From: Rhodoblastus acidophilus
Lineage (GTDB): Bacteria; Pseudomonadota; Alphaproteobacteria; Rhizobiales; Beijerinckiaceae
NCBI RefSeq assembly: GCF_009720655.1
Contig: NZ_WNKS01000010.1
Location: forward strand, 1 to 64,000
Length of the DNA: 64,000 nucleotides
Reading direction: 5' to 3'
Numbering within the stretch: position 1 is the first letter of the stretch; every line of letters begins with the position of its first letter. Shown here piece by piece: positions 48,727-56,592 of the stretch. Under the pieces are notes generated by a model. That model worked only from the letters and a program-made list of their open reading frames with translations, was not told where the DNA came from and did not search any database. Made by a program: the position numbers and the translations under genes.

Positions 48727-49757
48727 TCCGGTTTCGGCTGGCGCCCCCCATAGCGCCGGCTTTTGCCGGCGCGTCCGCTTCAGGTAATGGGCCGGCTTTT
48801 GCCGGCGCGTCCGCAACTGGCAAAGGGCCGGCTTTTGCCGGCGCGTCCCCGGCGGGCCAGCCGGTCTTTGCCGGCGCGACCGCCGCTCGCCCGTCGCGCC
48901 CGACCAAAATCTTCCCCCGCGCCCGGCAGAGCCAGCGCGGCGACACACGCGCGGCGATCGCCCGTTTTCTCGCCCGGCCGGGCGTCACCTTCAGCCTCGG
49001 CCTCGCCTTTTTCGCCGCCGTCGGACTTTTTGGCGCGCAGCGCGGCGGCCAGTACGACGCTTTCGTGAAAGCGAACGGCGCCCCCACCGACATCGTCGCC
49101 CGGGCGCTTGGCTTCGGGCTGGACACCGTCACCATTTCAGGGACGCTCGAACTGAACGAGGCGCAAATTCTCAAGGGGGCCGGCGTCAACGGCTTGCAAT
49201 CCCTGCCGTTCCTCGACGCCGGCGAGCTGCGCGCGCGGCTGATGACCATGCCGCTGGTCAAGAACGCCCAGATTCGCAAACTGCTGCCCAACCGGCTCAT
49301 CATCGAAATCACCGAACGCACGCCGCACGCCGTCTGGCAGAAGGACGGGGTGATCCGCATCGTCGCCGCCGATGGCGCGCCGATCGATGATTTCCACGAG
49401 GCCCGCCACGCCCGCCTGCCCTTCGTGGTGGGCGAGGACGCCAACAACCGAATCGGCGAATATCTGGCGCTGCTCGACGCGGCCGGAGAATTGAAGGACA
49501 AGGTGCGCGCGGGGATCCTGGTGTCCAAGCGACGCTGGACCCTGTCGATGAGCAATGGCGTCGAGGTGATGCTGCCGGAGAAGGATGCGGCCGCCGCCTT
49601 GCGCCAGCTGGCGCGGCTCCAGTCCGACAGCCGCATTCTCGACAAGGACATCGTGTCGCTCGACTTTCGCACCCCCGGACGGCTGTTCGTGCGGCTGACG
49701 GAAGAGGCCGCCGCCGCCCGCGCCGCAAGCGCGCCGCACAAGGGAGCGCCCAAATGA
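48693..49757 (+). CDS. ftsQ: Cell division protein FtsQ
   Basis: A 354-residue bitopic division protein that links early and late divisome parts. The cytoplasmic N-terminus (about residues 20-65) is made of four Pro-Ala-Phe-Ala-Gly-Ala-like units encoded by palindromic tandem DNA repeats. One membrane helix (about 98-116) is followed by the POTRA domain (TVTISGTLELNEAQIL, about 144-159) and the FtsQ domain ending in a variable tail. The chosen ATG overlaps ddlB by 34 bases; a later start within the repeats cannot be excluded. Its stop overlaps ftsA by 4 bases (ATGA). Confidence 0.92.
   Translation: MDGAGRFLRSLIRFRLAPPIAPAFAGASASGNGPAFAGASATGKGPAFAGASPAGQPVFAGATAARPSRPTKIFPRARQSQRGDTRAAIARFLARPGVTFSLGLAFFAAVGLFGAQRGGQYDAFVKANGAPTDIVARALGFGLDTVTISGTLELNEAQILKGAGVNGLQSLPFLDAGELRARLMTMPLVKNAQIRKLLPNRLIIEITERTPHAVWQKDGVIRIVAADGAPIDDFHEARHARLPFVVGEDANNRIGEYLALLDAAGELKDKVRAGILVSKRRWTLSMSNGVEVMLPEKDAAAALRQLARLQSDSRILDKDIVSLDFRTPGRLFVRLTEEAAAARAASAPHKGAPK
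48753..48885 (+). repeat. Tandem palindromic coding repeats in ftsQ
   Basis: Units GCCGGC-TTTT-GCCGGC start at 48755, 48791 and 48827, with a degenerate fourth unit at 48860 (GCCGGTCTTTGCCGGC). The period is 36, 36 and 33 bases, always a multiple of three. Each unit encodes a Pro-Ala-Phe-Ala-Gly-Ala-Ser-like segment and could form a hairpin in DNA or mRNA. Confidence 0.85.
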
Positions 49758-51064
49758 CCCAACCGCTCGTCCTTCCGCGTCTCAAACCGCTTTCGCCGCG
49801 CAAGAGCGCCACGCTCTGCGTGCTCGACATCGGCTGTTCGAAAGTCGTGTGCCTGATCGCGCGGCTGGAGCCGGTGGAAAGCTCCGACGCCTTGCGCGGT
49901 CGCACCCATCGCGCCCGCATTCTCGGCATCGGCCACCAGCGCTCGCGCGGGGTCAAGGCGGGCGTGGTCGTCAACATGGAGGAGGCGGAGGCCTCGGTGC
50001 GCCTCGCCGTGGACGCCGCCGAGCGCATGGCGCGCGTTCAGGTCGAGAGCGTCATCGTCGCCAATGCCGGCGGGCGGCTGTCGGCCGCCTGTTTCCAGGC
50101 CAATGTGCCGATCTATGGCGCGGGGGTCACCGCCAACGACCTGCACCGCGTGCTGGAGGCGACCGCGCTGCGCACGGCGCAGCCGGGCCGCTCCGTGCTG
50201 CACAGCCTGCCCAACGGCTTTTCGCTCGACGGCGCCTCGGGCATCCGCGATCCCCGCGGCATGATGGGCGAAAAGCTTGGCGCGCAATTCCACGTGGTGT
50301 CGGCTGATTCCGCCGCGCTGCGCAATCTGATGCTGGCGATCGAGCGCTGCCACCTCTCGGTGGAGGCCGTGGTCGCCACGCCCTATGCGGCGGGGCTGTC
50401 GGTGCTGGTCGACGATGAGGCACAGCTCGGCGCCATCGTGCTCGACATCGGCGGCGGTTCGGTGAGCACGGGCGTGTTTCAGGACAGCAAGCTCGTCCAC
50501 GCCGACGCTTTTGCACTCGGCGGCCGCCATGTGACCATGGACATCGCCCGCGTCCTCAACATCCCGCTTCGCGATGCGGAGCGGCTGAAGACGCTGCACG
50601 GCAGCGCGATTTTTTCGCCCTCCGACGAGCGCGAGACATTGCCGATCGTCCAGGTTGCGGAAGACCGCGACAATCCCGCTCACATCCCGCGCGCCCATCT
50701 CAACCGGATCATCGCCCCGCGCGTCGAAGAAATTTTGGAGCTGGCCCGCGACCGCCTCAACGCGGCGGGACATCCGGTCGCCGGGCGACGGGTTGTTCTC
50801 ACCGGCGGCGCCAGCCAGCTCACGGGCCTGCCGGACGCGGCGCGACGGATTCTCGGCGGACAAATCCGCATCGGCCGCCCGCTCGGCGTGCAGGGCCTGC
50901 CGGATTCGGCCAAGAATCCCGGCTTCGCCGTCGCGGTCGGCCTGCTGATCTATCCGCAATTTTCGGCCGGCGAATATTTCGAGCCCGGCCGCTCCGGCGT
51001 GTCCGCGCCGGTTTCGAAGGGCTATTTTGGACGGATGGGCCGCTGGCTGCGCGAGAGTTTTTGA
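49754..51064 (+). CDS. ftsA: Cell division protein FtsA
   Basis: A 436-residue actin-like ATPase that tethers FtsZ to the membrane. The phosphate-1 loop is LDIGCSKVVCLIARL (about residues 25-39), phosphate-2 is VLDIGGGSVSTGVF (about 231-244), the adenosine motif is VLTGGASQLTGLPD (about 351-364), and the C-terminal amphipathic helix is MGRWLRESF. The 4-base overlap with ftsQ points to coupling. Confidence 0.96.
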   Translation: MTQPLVLPRLKPLSPRKSATLCVLDIGCSKVVCLIARLEPVESSDALRGRTHRARILGIGHQRSRGVKAGVVVNMEEAEASVRLAVDAAERMARVQVESVIVANAGGRLSAACFQANVPIYGAGVTANDLHRVLEATALRTAQPGRSVLHSLPNGFSLDGASGIRDPRGMMGEKLGAQFHVVSADSAALRNLMLAIERCHLSVEAVVATPYAAGLSVLVDDEAQLGAIVLDIGGGSVSTGVFQDSKLVHADAFALGGRHVTMDIARVLNIPLRDAERLKTLHGSAIFSPSDERETLPIVQVAEDRDNPAHIPRAHLNRIIAPRVEEILELARDRLNAAGHPVAGRRVVLTGGASQLTGLPDAARRILGGQIRIGRPLGVQGLPDSAKNPGFAVAVGLLIYPQFSAGEYFEPGRSGVSAPVSKGYFGRMGRWLRESF

Positions 51065-51384
51065 TCTGCTTGTCGTCGTCCCTGGCCGTCGGGGTTGGCG
51101 CGCCCGTTCGACGGGCTTGGTCAAGCCCCGCGCAAGCGAATCATGGCGAGCTTGATCTGCGATTCGTGAGCGGACGCGTTCAAGACCGACGCGGCTGCGG
51201 CGAGGCCGGTAAAAATTTCGACGCGCGGCGAGCCTTGCGCATCAAAGTCTCCGCAATGTGGTGGACGAAAAGTTAACGGCGTTAACGAAATTCTAACGAT
51301 ATTGCGGCGAAGTCATACAAGCTTGGGATCATTCCACCTGCGCTGCCCAGAACTGCCCAGACCTGGTGAGGACAAGAGGCCGAC
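51065..51384. other. Intergenic leader between ftsA and ftsZ
   Basis: These 320 bases contain no convincing gene. The right part is AT-richer and holds a possible CtrA site (51282-51296), and the ftsZ promoter is probably here. A small hairpin GCCCG/CGGGC is near 51104-51117, without a T run. Confidence 0.6.
51282..51296 (+). promoter_or_regulatory. Possible CtrA-binding site upstream of ftsZ
   Basis: TTAA (51282-51285), seven bases, then CTAA (51293-51296) matches the CtrA consensus TTAA-N7-TTAA with one variant base. Another TTAA is at 51273-51276. The site is 89 bases before the ftsZ ATG. CtrA controls ftsZ in Caulobacter, so the position is sensible, but the motif alone is weak evidence. 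Confidence 0.45.
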
Positions 51385-53103
51385 ATGACGATTAACCTGC
51401 AAGCGCCACAGTTGCGCGAACTGAAGCCCCGGATCATGGTGTGCGGCGTCGGCGGCGCCGGCGGAAACGCGGTCAACAACATGATCGCCTCCGGCCTTGC
51501 CGGCGTCGATTTCATCGTCGCCAACACTGACGCTCAGGCGCTGACCAGCAGCAAGGCCGAGCGGATCATCCAGATGGGCTTGCAGGTAACCGAGGGTCTG
51601 GGCGCCGGCTCGCAGCCGGAAATCGGCCGCGCCTCCGCCGAAGAGGCCATGGAGGAAATTCGCGACCACCTCACCGGCGCGCACATGTGCTTCGTCACGG
51701 CCGGCATGGGCGGCGGCACCGGCACCGGCGCGGCCCCGGTGATCGCGCGCACCGCCCGCGACATGGGCATCCTCACCGTCGGCGTCGTCACCAAACCGTT
51801 CCAGTTCGAGGGCGCCCGGCGCATGCGCGTCGCCGACCAGGGCATCGAAGAGCTGCACAAGGCCGTCGACACCCTGATCGTCATCCCGAATCAAAACCTG
51901 TTCCGCGTCGCCAACGAGCGCACCACCTTCGCCGACGCCTTCTCGATGGCCGACCAGGTGCTCTATTCCGGTGTCGCCTGCATCACCGACCTGATGGTGC
52001 GCGAAGGCCTGATCAACCTCGACTTCGCCGACGTCCGCGCCATCATGCGCGACATGGGCAAGGCGATGATGGGCACGGGCGAAGCCTCCGGCGACCGCCG
52101 CGCCATTCTCGCCGCCGAAGCCGCCATCGCCAACCCGCTGCTCGACGAAGTGTCGATGAAGGGCGCGCGCGGCCTGCTGATCTCGATCACCGGCGGCAAC
52201 GACCTCACCCTCTACGAGGTGGACGAGGCGGCCAGCCGCATCCGCCAGGAAGTGGACGAGGACGCCAACATCATCCTCGGCGCGACCTTCGATTCCAGCC
52301 TCGACGGCATCATCCGCGTCTCCGTGGTCGCCACCGGCATCGACAAGCCGCTGGGCGCCTATGACGTTAACGAGCAGCGCCTCGCCGAAGCCGGCGAGCG
52401 CCTGCGCGCCCAGGCCGCCGCCCAGGCCGCCGCCCGCGCCGAGAACGCCGCCCGCAGCGCCCAGGGCCAGCCGCCGGCGCCGGCCCAGATGCCGATCCAG
52501 CAGACGCCCGCGCAGCAGATGTCCGCGCCGACCCAGGAGCCGATGTATGCGCCGGAGCCCGCTCCGGCCCCGCAGATGGAGGCCGCGCAAGCCTACTACC
52601 CCGCGCCGGCCGACCAGGGCTACGCCCCGCAGCACGCCGACGTGCAGATCACCCGCGTGGCGCAGCAGCCCTATCATGCGCCTGCGCCCGTCCCGCAGGT
52701 TCGCCAGGCCCAGGCGCCGCAGCAGCAGATGTACATTCCGCCGGCCGCCGAACAGCCGCAAAGCCGCCGCATGCCCAGCATCGACGACCTGCCGATTCCC
52801 GGCCAGAATCTTCTGCGCGGCCAGCAGCCGGTCGAGGCGGAGCCCGAGACCAAGCGCCGCACCCTTCTGGAGCGTCTCGCCAATTTCGGCATGAGCCGCG
52901 CCGACGAGCTGCGCGCCCACCAGGGCGCCCCGCAGCCGCAGATCGCCCCGCCGCAGGGCTACGCGCAGCAGAGGCCGGCGCCCGTCCACGCCGAATATGC
53001 CCCGCGCCCGCAACAGCAGCGCCCCGCCGACGGCCGCGCCCTGCCGCGCCCCGAGGAGGACCAGCTGGAAATCCCGGCCTTCCTGCGCCGGCAGAGCCGC
53101 TGA
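51385..53103 (+). CDS. ftsZ: Cell division protein FtsZ
   Basis: A 572-residue tubulin-like GTPase that forms the Z ring. The tubulin signature [13 protein letters not shown] is at about residues 110-122, and the N-terminal nucleotide region is [14 protein letters not shown] (about 21-34). The globular part ends near residue 325 and is followed by a long Pro/Gln/Ala-rich linker of about 230 residues, as is usual in alphaproteobacteria. The conserved C-terminal peptide [12 protein letters not shown] binds FtsA and other partners. A strong terminator follows. Confidence 0.98.
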   Translation: MTINLQAPQLRELKPRIMVCGVGGAGGNAVNNMIASGLAGVDFIVANTDAQALTSSKAERIIQMGLQVTEGLGAGSQPEIGRASAEEAMEEIRDHLTGAHMCFVTAGMGGGTGTGAAPVIARTARDMGILTVGVVTKPFQFEGARRMRVADQGIEELHKAVDTLIVIPNQNLFRVANERTTFADAFSMADQVLYSGVACITDLMVREGLINLDFADVRAIMRDMGKAMMGTGEASGDRRAILAAEAAIANPLLDEVSMKGARGLLISITGGNDLTLYEVDEAASRIRQEVDEDANIILGATFDSSLDGIIRVSVVATGIDKPLGAYDVNEQRLAEAGERLRAQAAAQAAARAENAARSAQGQPPAPAQMPIQQTPAQQMSAPTQEPMYAPEPAPAPQMEAAQAYYPAPADQGYAPQHADVQITRVAQQPYHAPAPVPQVRQAQAPQQQMYIPPAAEQPQSRRMPSIDDLPIPGQNLLRGQQPVEAEPETKRRTLLERLANFGMSRADELRAHQGAPQPQIAPPQGYAQQRPAPVHAEYAPRPQQQRPADGRALPRPEEDQLEIPAFLRRQSR

Positions 53104-53120
53104 GGCGAGAAACCAACAAG

Positions 53121-53150
53121 AAACCCGCCGCGAGGCGGGTTTTTTTGTTT
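53121..53150 (+). terminator. Rho-independent terminator after ftsZ
   Basis: The stem ACCCGCC/GGCGGGT with a four-base loop is followed by TTTTTTGTTT. It lies 20 bases after the ftsZ stop. Confidence 0.93.
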
Positions 53151-53174
53151 GGGGACGATGGCCTTGGGACCGCC

Positions 53175-53360
53175 CTACTTCAGGCCCATCTTGCGAAACA
53201 GGAACTCCGGCGGACAGAAGCCGGTGAAAGCCGACTGGATCAGGTTGAGCCCGATGAAGATCGTGAACAGCAGGAACCAGGGAGAGACGAAATAGACCAG
53301 CGCGACCGAGACGAGCACCATCGTCCCGGCCAGCGCGCGAACAGCGTTGTTGAGTGTCAT
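53175..53360 (-). CDS. DUF2892 (YgaP-type transmembrane) protein
   Basis: A 61-residue protein starting MTLNNAVRALAGTMVLVSV, with two membrane helices and the end GFCPPEFLFRKMGLK. This matches DUF2892, found alone or fused to rhodanese domains (as in YgaP) and frequently next to sulfide-responsive ArsR regulators. Its upstream region (53381-53394) shares an AT-rich motif with the promoter of the ArsR gene at 58674, so it may belong to the same regulon. It converges on ftsZ. Confidence 0.82.
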   Translation of the reverse strand: MTLNNAVRALAGTMVLVSVALVYFVSPWFLLFTIFIGLNLIQSAFTGFCPPEFLFRKMGLK

Positions 53361-53380
53361 GAGCGGGCTCCTTGTCTTAT

Positions 53381-53394
53381 ATATTCGATTATAT
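53381..53394. promoter_or_regulatory. Candidate ArsR-type operator upstream of the DUF2892 gene
   Basis: ATATTCGATTATAT lies 21-34 bases before the DUF2892 start. The reverse complement of 58689-58702 reads ATATTCGTATATAT, which agrees at 12 of 14 positions. AT-rich sites of this sort stand out in this GC-rich DNA. Confidence 0.5.
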
Positions 53395-53470
53395 TAATGT
53401 ATGAGAGTCAAATCAAGCGGGCTGCGGCGTTCGGCGTCATTTACTCCAGGCGCCGATCCGTTAGGCTCAT

Positions 53471-53965
53471 GTGAAAAGAAGGCGGTGTCGCTTGACCCTC
53501 GATCTTCATTCGCGACCGAACGTGCTGCCTTGGCCTCCCGTCATTTTTGGCATCGCCTGGATTGTCGGCTTCGCCCTGGAGCAGTTCGCGCCCACAGGCG
53601 ACGTGCTGCCGCACTGGGCGCTGACGATCGGCCGGGTGATGGCGGCGGCCGGGATCGCGCTCGACCTCTGGGCGATGGGAACCATGACCTCGGCGGGCAC
53701 CAACATCATGCCCAACCATGGCGCGGCGCATCTGGTGACCTCCGGCCCGTTCGCCTGGACGCGCAACCCGATCTATTTCGGCAACACCCTGGTCACGCTC
53801 GGCATCGGCCTGGGGCTGGGCGCCCTGTGGTTCGTGCCGCTCGCCTTCGCCGCCGCTTATTTCGTCGAGCGCCTGGCGATCCGCCGGGAGGAGGCGCATC
53901 TCGCCGCCCGCTTTGGAGCGGCGTGGAGTTCCTATGCGGCGAAAACGCCCCGCTGGTTCTGGTAA
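53471..53965 (+). CDS. Isoprenylcysteine carboxyl methyltransferase (ICMT) family membrane protein
   Basis: A 164-residue membrane protein with about four helices and the ICMT/PEMT signature: HLVTSGPFAWTRNPIYFGN (about residues 86-104) and the C-terminal EEAHLAARFGAAWSSYAAKTPRW (about 139-161). Such proteins use SAM to methylate small thiols, lipids or isoprenylated substrates; the substrate here is unknown. The start is a GTG at 53471; a TTG at 53492 is an alternative. It is divergent from the DUF2892 gene across 110 bases. Confidence 0.8.
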   Translation: MKRRRCRLTLDLHSRPNVLPWPPVIFGIAWIVGFALEQFAPTGDVLPHWALTIGRVMAAAGIALDLWAMGTMTSAGTNIMPNHGAAHLVTSGPFAWTRNPIYFGNTLVTLGIGLGLGALWFVPLAFAAAYFVERLAIRREEAHLAARFGAAWSSYAAKTPRWFW

Positions 53966-54124
53966 GCTGCGTCGGCCTTGCGTCGTTTGATCGCACAGGT
54001 CGCCGCCGAACGCTGTTGACGCTCGAGCTTGACCGGCCCAATCTTTCCGTCGATTTTTTCTCGTTCGACGCGCGCCCTGGTTCACGGCCGGCGGGCGCGA
54101 AAAAGAATTTCGTTGGGGTCCGTC

Positions 54125-54673
54125 ATGCGGTGCGGTCATTCTGGCGGTCAGGGCTGGTGGGGATGCAAGGCGGCGAGCCTGCGCGCCGCGTGCGCGCCGA
54201 CGATCGGCATCCCGGAAACGCCGCTCTCCGCCGAGGCGCACAAGGCCGTGCTCCGCGCGCTCGACGACGAATACCGCGCCCAGGCTTTTTATCGCGCCGT
54301 GCTCGGCAAATTTCCCTACGCCCTGCCCTTCCTGCCCATCGCCGAATCCGAGGAGCGCCACGCCGCCGCCCTGACCAGCATCCTCGACGCCTATGGCGCG
54401 CCGACGCCGCCCAATCCCCATCTCGACAGCCCCGAAATTCTGGAGAGCGTGCCCGGCACGCTGGCCTGCGCCTGCGAGGCGGCGGTCGAGGACGAGATTC
54501 GCAACGACCGCCTCTATGCGGAAGAGCTTCTTCCGGAGGTCGCGGCCTATCCGGTCATCGCGCAAGTCTTTGAAGCCCTGATGCGGGCGTCGCGCGAATG
54601 CCATCTGCCGGCCTTCCGCTCGTTCGCCGAAGCTTACCGGATGAAGCGGCCGCTGACGCAGGCGCCGGCATAG
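54125..54673 (+). CDS. Ferritin-like DUF2202 domain protein
   Basis: A 182-residue protein. From about residue 37 it follows the DUF2202 pattern of a four-helix ferritin-like bundle: LSAEAHKAVLRALDDEYRAQAFYRAVL, then AESEERHAAALTSIL (about 76-90) with the ExxH metal pair, CACEAAVEDEIRNDRLY (about 115-131), and the final ASRECHLPAF (about 157-166). This would suit a di-iron centre; the function is unknown. The first 36 residues are Cys- and Gly-rich and uncertain, and the start could be later. It opens a group of genes for periplasmic redox proteins. Confidence 0.78.
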   Translation: MRCGHSGGQGWWGCKAASLRAACAPTIGIPETPLSAEAHKAVLRALDDEYRAQAFYRAVLGKFPYALPFLPIAESEERHAAALTSILDAYGAPTPPNPHLDSPEILESVPGTLACACEAAVEDEIRNDRLYAEELLPEVAAYPVIAQVFEALMRASRECHLPAFRSFAEAYRMKRPLTQAPA

Positions 54674-54728
54674 CTTGCGGGACGTCGCGGAAAGGCGCAA
54701 ACCTGACCTCCGCGGAAGGGGAGAACTG

Positions 54729-55346
54729 ATGGATCGCCGGCTGATCGTGCGCAATGGAATTGTCGTCTTGGCCGCCGCGCTCGGCGCCGCGCCCGCGCTG
54801 GCTCAGGCCAAAAAAAGCCCGGTGGACGTCCGCGCCATCCTCGACGATCCCGACGCGCCGGTCGGCGGCGACCCCAAGGGCGACGTCCCCATCGTCATCT
54901 TTTTCGACTATCTCTGCCCCTCCTGCCGCAAGGCCATGCCGGAACTGGCGCGCCTCGCGCGCGACGACGGCCATATAAAACTGATCTACAAGGACTGGCC
55001 GATTCTTTCGAAGACTTCGGTGGTCAGCGCCAAGCTCGCTTTGGCAGCGCGCTACCAAGGCAAGCATGAGGTCGCCCACAAGACCCTCATGGCCCTGTCG
55101 GGACCGCGCACGGAGGAGGACATGACCAAGGCGCTGGGCGCCGCGGGAATCGACCTCGCCCGCCTGCAAGCCGACCTCGACTCCCACGACGCCGAAATCG
55201 TCGCGCTGTTGCAGCGCAATCGCGAACAGGCGGAGGCGCTCGGCCTGCCGGGCACGCCGGTTTTCCTGATCGGCCCCTACAAGATTGCGCAACCCCTCGA
55301 CTACGAAGGTTTCAAGCGCGTCGTGACGCAAGTGCGCGGACGATAG
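54729..55346 (+). CDS. DsbA-family thiol:disulfide interchange protein (ScsC/Com1-like)
   Basis: A 205-residue protein with a signal peptide (MDRRLIVRNGIVVLAAALGAAPALAQA). The thioredoxin-fold active site is FFDYLCPSCRKAM (CPSC at about residues 65-68), and the cis-Pro loop is LGLPGTPVFLIG (about 171-182). Com1-like DsbA proteins oxidise or isomerise periplasmic thiols. GGGGAG lies before the ATG at 54729. It is followed 99 bases later by a haem protein gene and a copper-chaperone-like gene. Confidence 0.88.
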   Translation: MDRRLIVRNGIVVLAAALGAAPALAQAKKSPVDVRAILDDPDAPVGGDPKGDVPIVIFFDYLCPSCRKAMPELARLARDDGHIKLIYKDWPILSKTSVVSAKLALAARYQGKHEVAHKTLMALSGPRTEEDMTKALGAAGIDLARLQADLDSHDAEIVALLQRNREQAEALGLPGTPVFLIGPYKIAQPLDYEGFKRVVTQVRGR

Positions 55347-55445
55347 TCGCGATACATTCACACATTCATATTTTTATGATAATCATTGCCGCCAGCCGGC
55401 GCCCGCGCTCATCGCAGGGCGTCGCCGCAAGGAATGGAGACGCTT

Positions 55446-56015
55446 ATGCGTATTTGGATCGCCGCCGCAACTCTGGCCGTCGTCGCGCCCGCCTGGGCCG
55501 AAGCGCCCAGCCCCGAACTCAAAGCCAAGGCGGTCGAACTCGTCCAGGCCTATGGCGGCAAACTCAAGGCGGCGCTGGGCTCCGCCATCGAGACGGGCGG
55601 CGCGGAAGGCGCGCTGGAGGTCTGCAACAAGCAGGCGCCGGTCATCGCCGCCGAGATTTCTGGAGACAGCGGCTGGTCGGTGGCGCGCACCAGCCTGAAG
55701 CCGCGCAATGCCGCCTCCGCCCCCGACGCCTACGAGCGCAAGATCATGGAGTCGTTTGTCGCCCGCATCGCCAAGGGCGAAAAGGCCGCCGACCTCGCCA
55801 GCGCCGAGGTGGTCGACGAGAATGGTCAAAAAGTGTTCCGGTTCGTGAAGGCCATTCCGACCGGCGAGGTCTGCCTCACCTGTCACGGCGAGAACGTCGC
55901 GCCGGAATTGCAGCAGAAGATCAAGGCGCTTTACCCGCAGGACCAGGCGCTGGGTTTTAGGGAAGGCGACATGCGCGGCGCCTTCACCCTGAAAAAAACC
56001 TTGGCCGCACAGTGA
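55446..56015 (+). CDS. DUF3365 (Tll0287-like) periplasmic c-type haem protein
   Basis: A 189-residue protein with a signal peptide (MRIWIAAATLAVVAPAWA). It has the Tll0287-like domain pattern with CNKQAPVIAAEIS (about residues 60-72) and a single haem-binding motif CLTCH (about 143-147) close to the end. Such proteins resemble haem-based sensor domains, but here it is a free soluble protein. Its TGA overlaps the next gene (TGATG), so it is coupled with the PCu(A)C-like protein. Confidence 0.85.
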   Translation: MRIWIAAATLAVVAPAWAEAPSPELKAKAVELVQAYGGKLKAALGSAIETGGAEGALEVCNKQAPVIAAEISGDSGWSVARTSLKPRNAASAPDAYERKIMESFVARIAKGEKAADLASAEVVDENGQKVFRFVKAIPTGEVCLTCHGENVAPELQQKIKALYPQDQALGFREGDMRGAFTLKKTLAAQ

Positions 56016-56431
56016 TGCGCGCGCTCGCTGTTGCGGCGTTCCTGCTGGCCACGGGCGCCGCGCAGGCGGAAATCGTGCTCGACCATCCCTGGGCGCAGCC
56101 GACGCCGCCCAAGGCGGTGGTCGGTCGCGCCTATGTCAAAATCTTCAATCATTCCGCCGAAATGGATCATCTTGTCGGCGTGAAGACGGACGCGGCGCTG
56201 AGCACGGAAATCGCGGGCATCCGCATCCTTCAGGATGTCCCCAACCTGCGCCGGCTCTACAACATCGACATTCCCGCGGAGCGCAGCTTCAGCTTTGCGC
56301 CGGGCGGCTATCACATCCTGATGCGCAACCTGAAAAAACCGCTGGTCGCGGGAGACAAGATCAACGGCGAGCTGATTTTCGAAAATGCCGGATCTGTACC
56401 GGTGGTGTTCACGGTCGAGGCGGGACCGTAA
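56015..56431 (+). CDS. Copper chaperone PCu(A)C-like protein with altered metal site
   Basis: A 138-residue protein with a signal peptide (MRALAVAAFLLATGAAQAE) and the DUF461/PCu(A)C fold: HPWAQPTPPKAVVGRAYVKIFNHS (about residues 25-48) and FAPGGYHILMRNLKKPL (about 94-110). PCu(A)C proteins deliver Cu(I) to cytochrome oxidase through an H(M)X10MX21HXM motif. Here the usual ELHxM segment reads TEIAGI, the following MKM reads PNLRR, and the last HXM reads HILM. So most ligands are missing or shifted, and copper binding is doubtful. The ATG at 56015 overlaps the preceding TGA. Confidence 0.8.
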   Translation: MRALAVAAFLLATGAAQAEIVLDHPWAQPTPPKAVVGRAYVKIFNHSAEMDHLVGVKTDAALSTEIAGIRILQDVPNLRRLYNIDIPAERSFSFAPGGYHILMRNLKKPLVAGDKINGELIFENAGSVPVVFTVEAGP

Positions 56432-56457
56432 CAAAATCCTTGGCCCCGCCATCGCCC

Positions 56458-56581
56458 GTCGAGACGGCGCGGACGCGCCTCCTCAGGATGAGGGCTGGAT
56501 GGTCGTGCAAGTTCCAACAAGTAGCCCTCACCCTGAGGAGCCCGCTTTAGCGGGCGTCTCGAAGGGCGGGGGCGGTCCACG
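56458..56581. repeat. Dispersed palindromic repeat, type A copy 2
   Basis: GTCGAGACGGCGC...CCTCAGGATGAGGGCT faces AGCCCTCACCCTGAGGAGCC...GGGCGTCTCGAAGG. It is the same element as at 9400-9511 and fills the space between two convergent genes. Confidence 0.82.
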
Positions 56582-56592
56582 GCGCCAGCGCC

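Noticed and set aside
48608-51124. Minus-strand open frame of 838 codons opposite ftsQ and ftsA
   Set aside because: It covers the reverse of conserved division genes; its DAPAKAGP repeats are only the reverse reading of the ftsQ palindromes.
53471-53965. Methanethiol methyltransferase MddA
   Set aside because: MddA belongs to the same membrane superfamily, but this protein is much shorter and has only the general ICMT motif, so the specific name is not justified.
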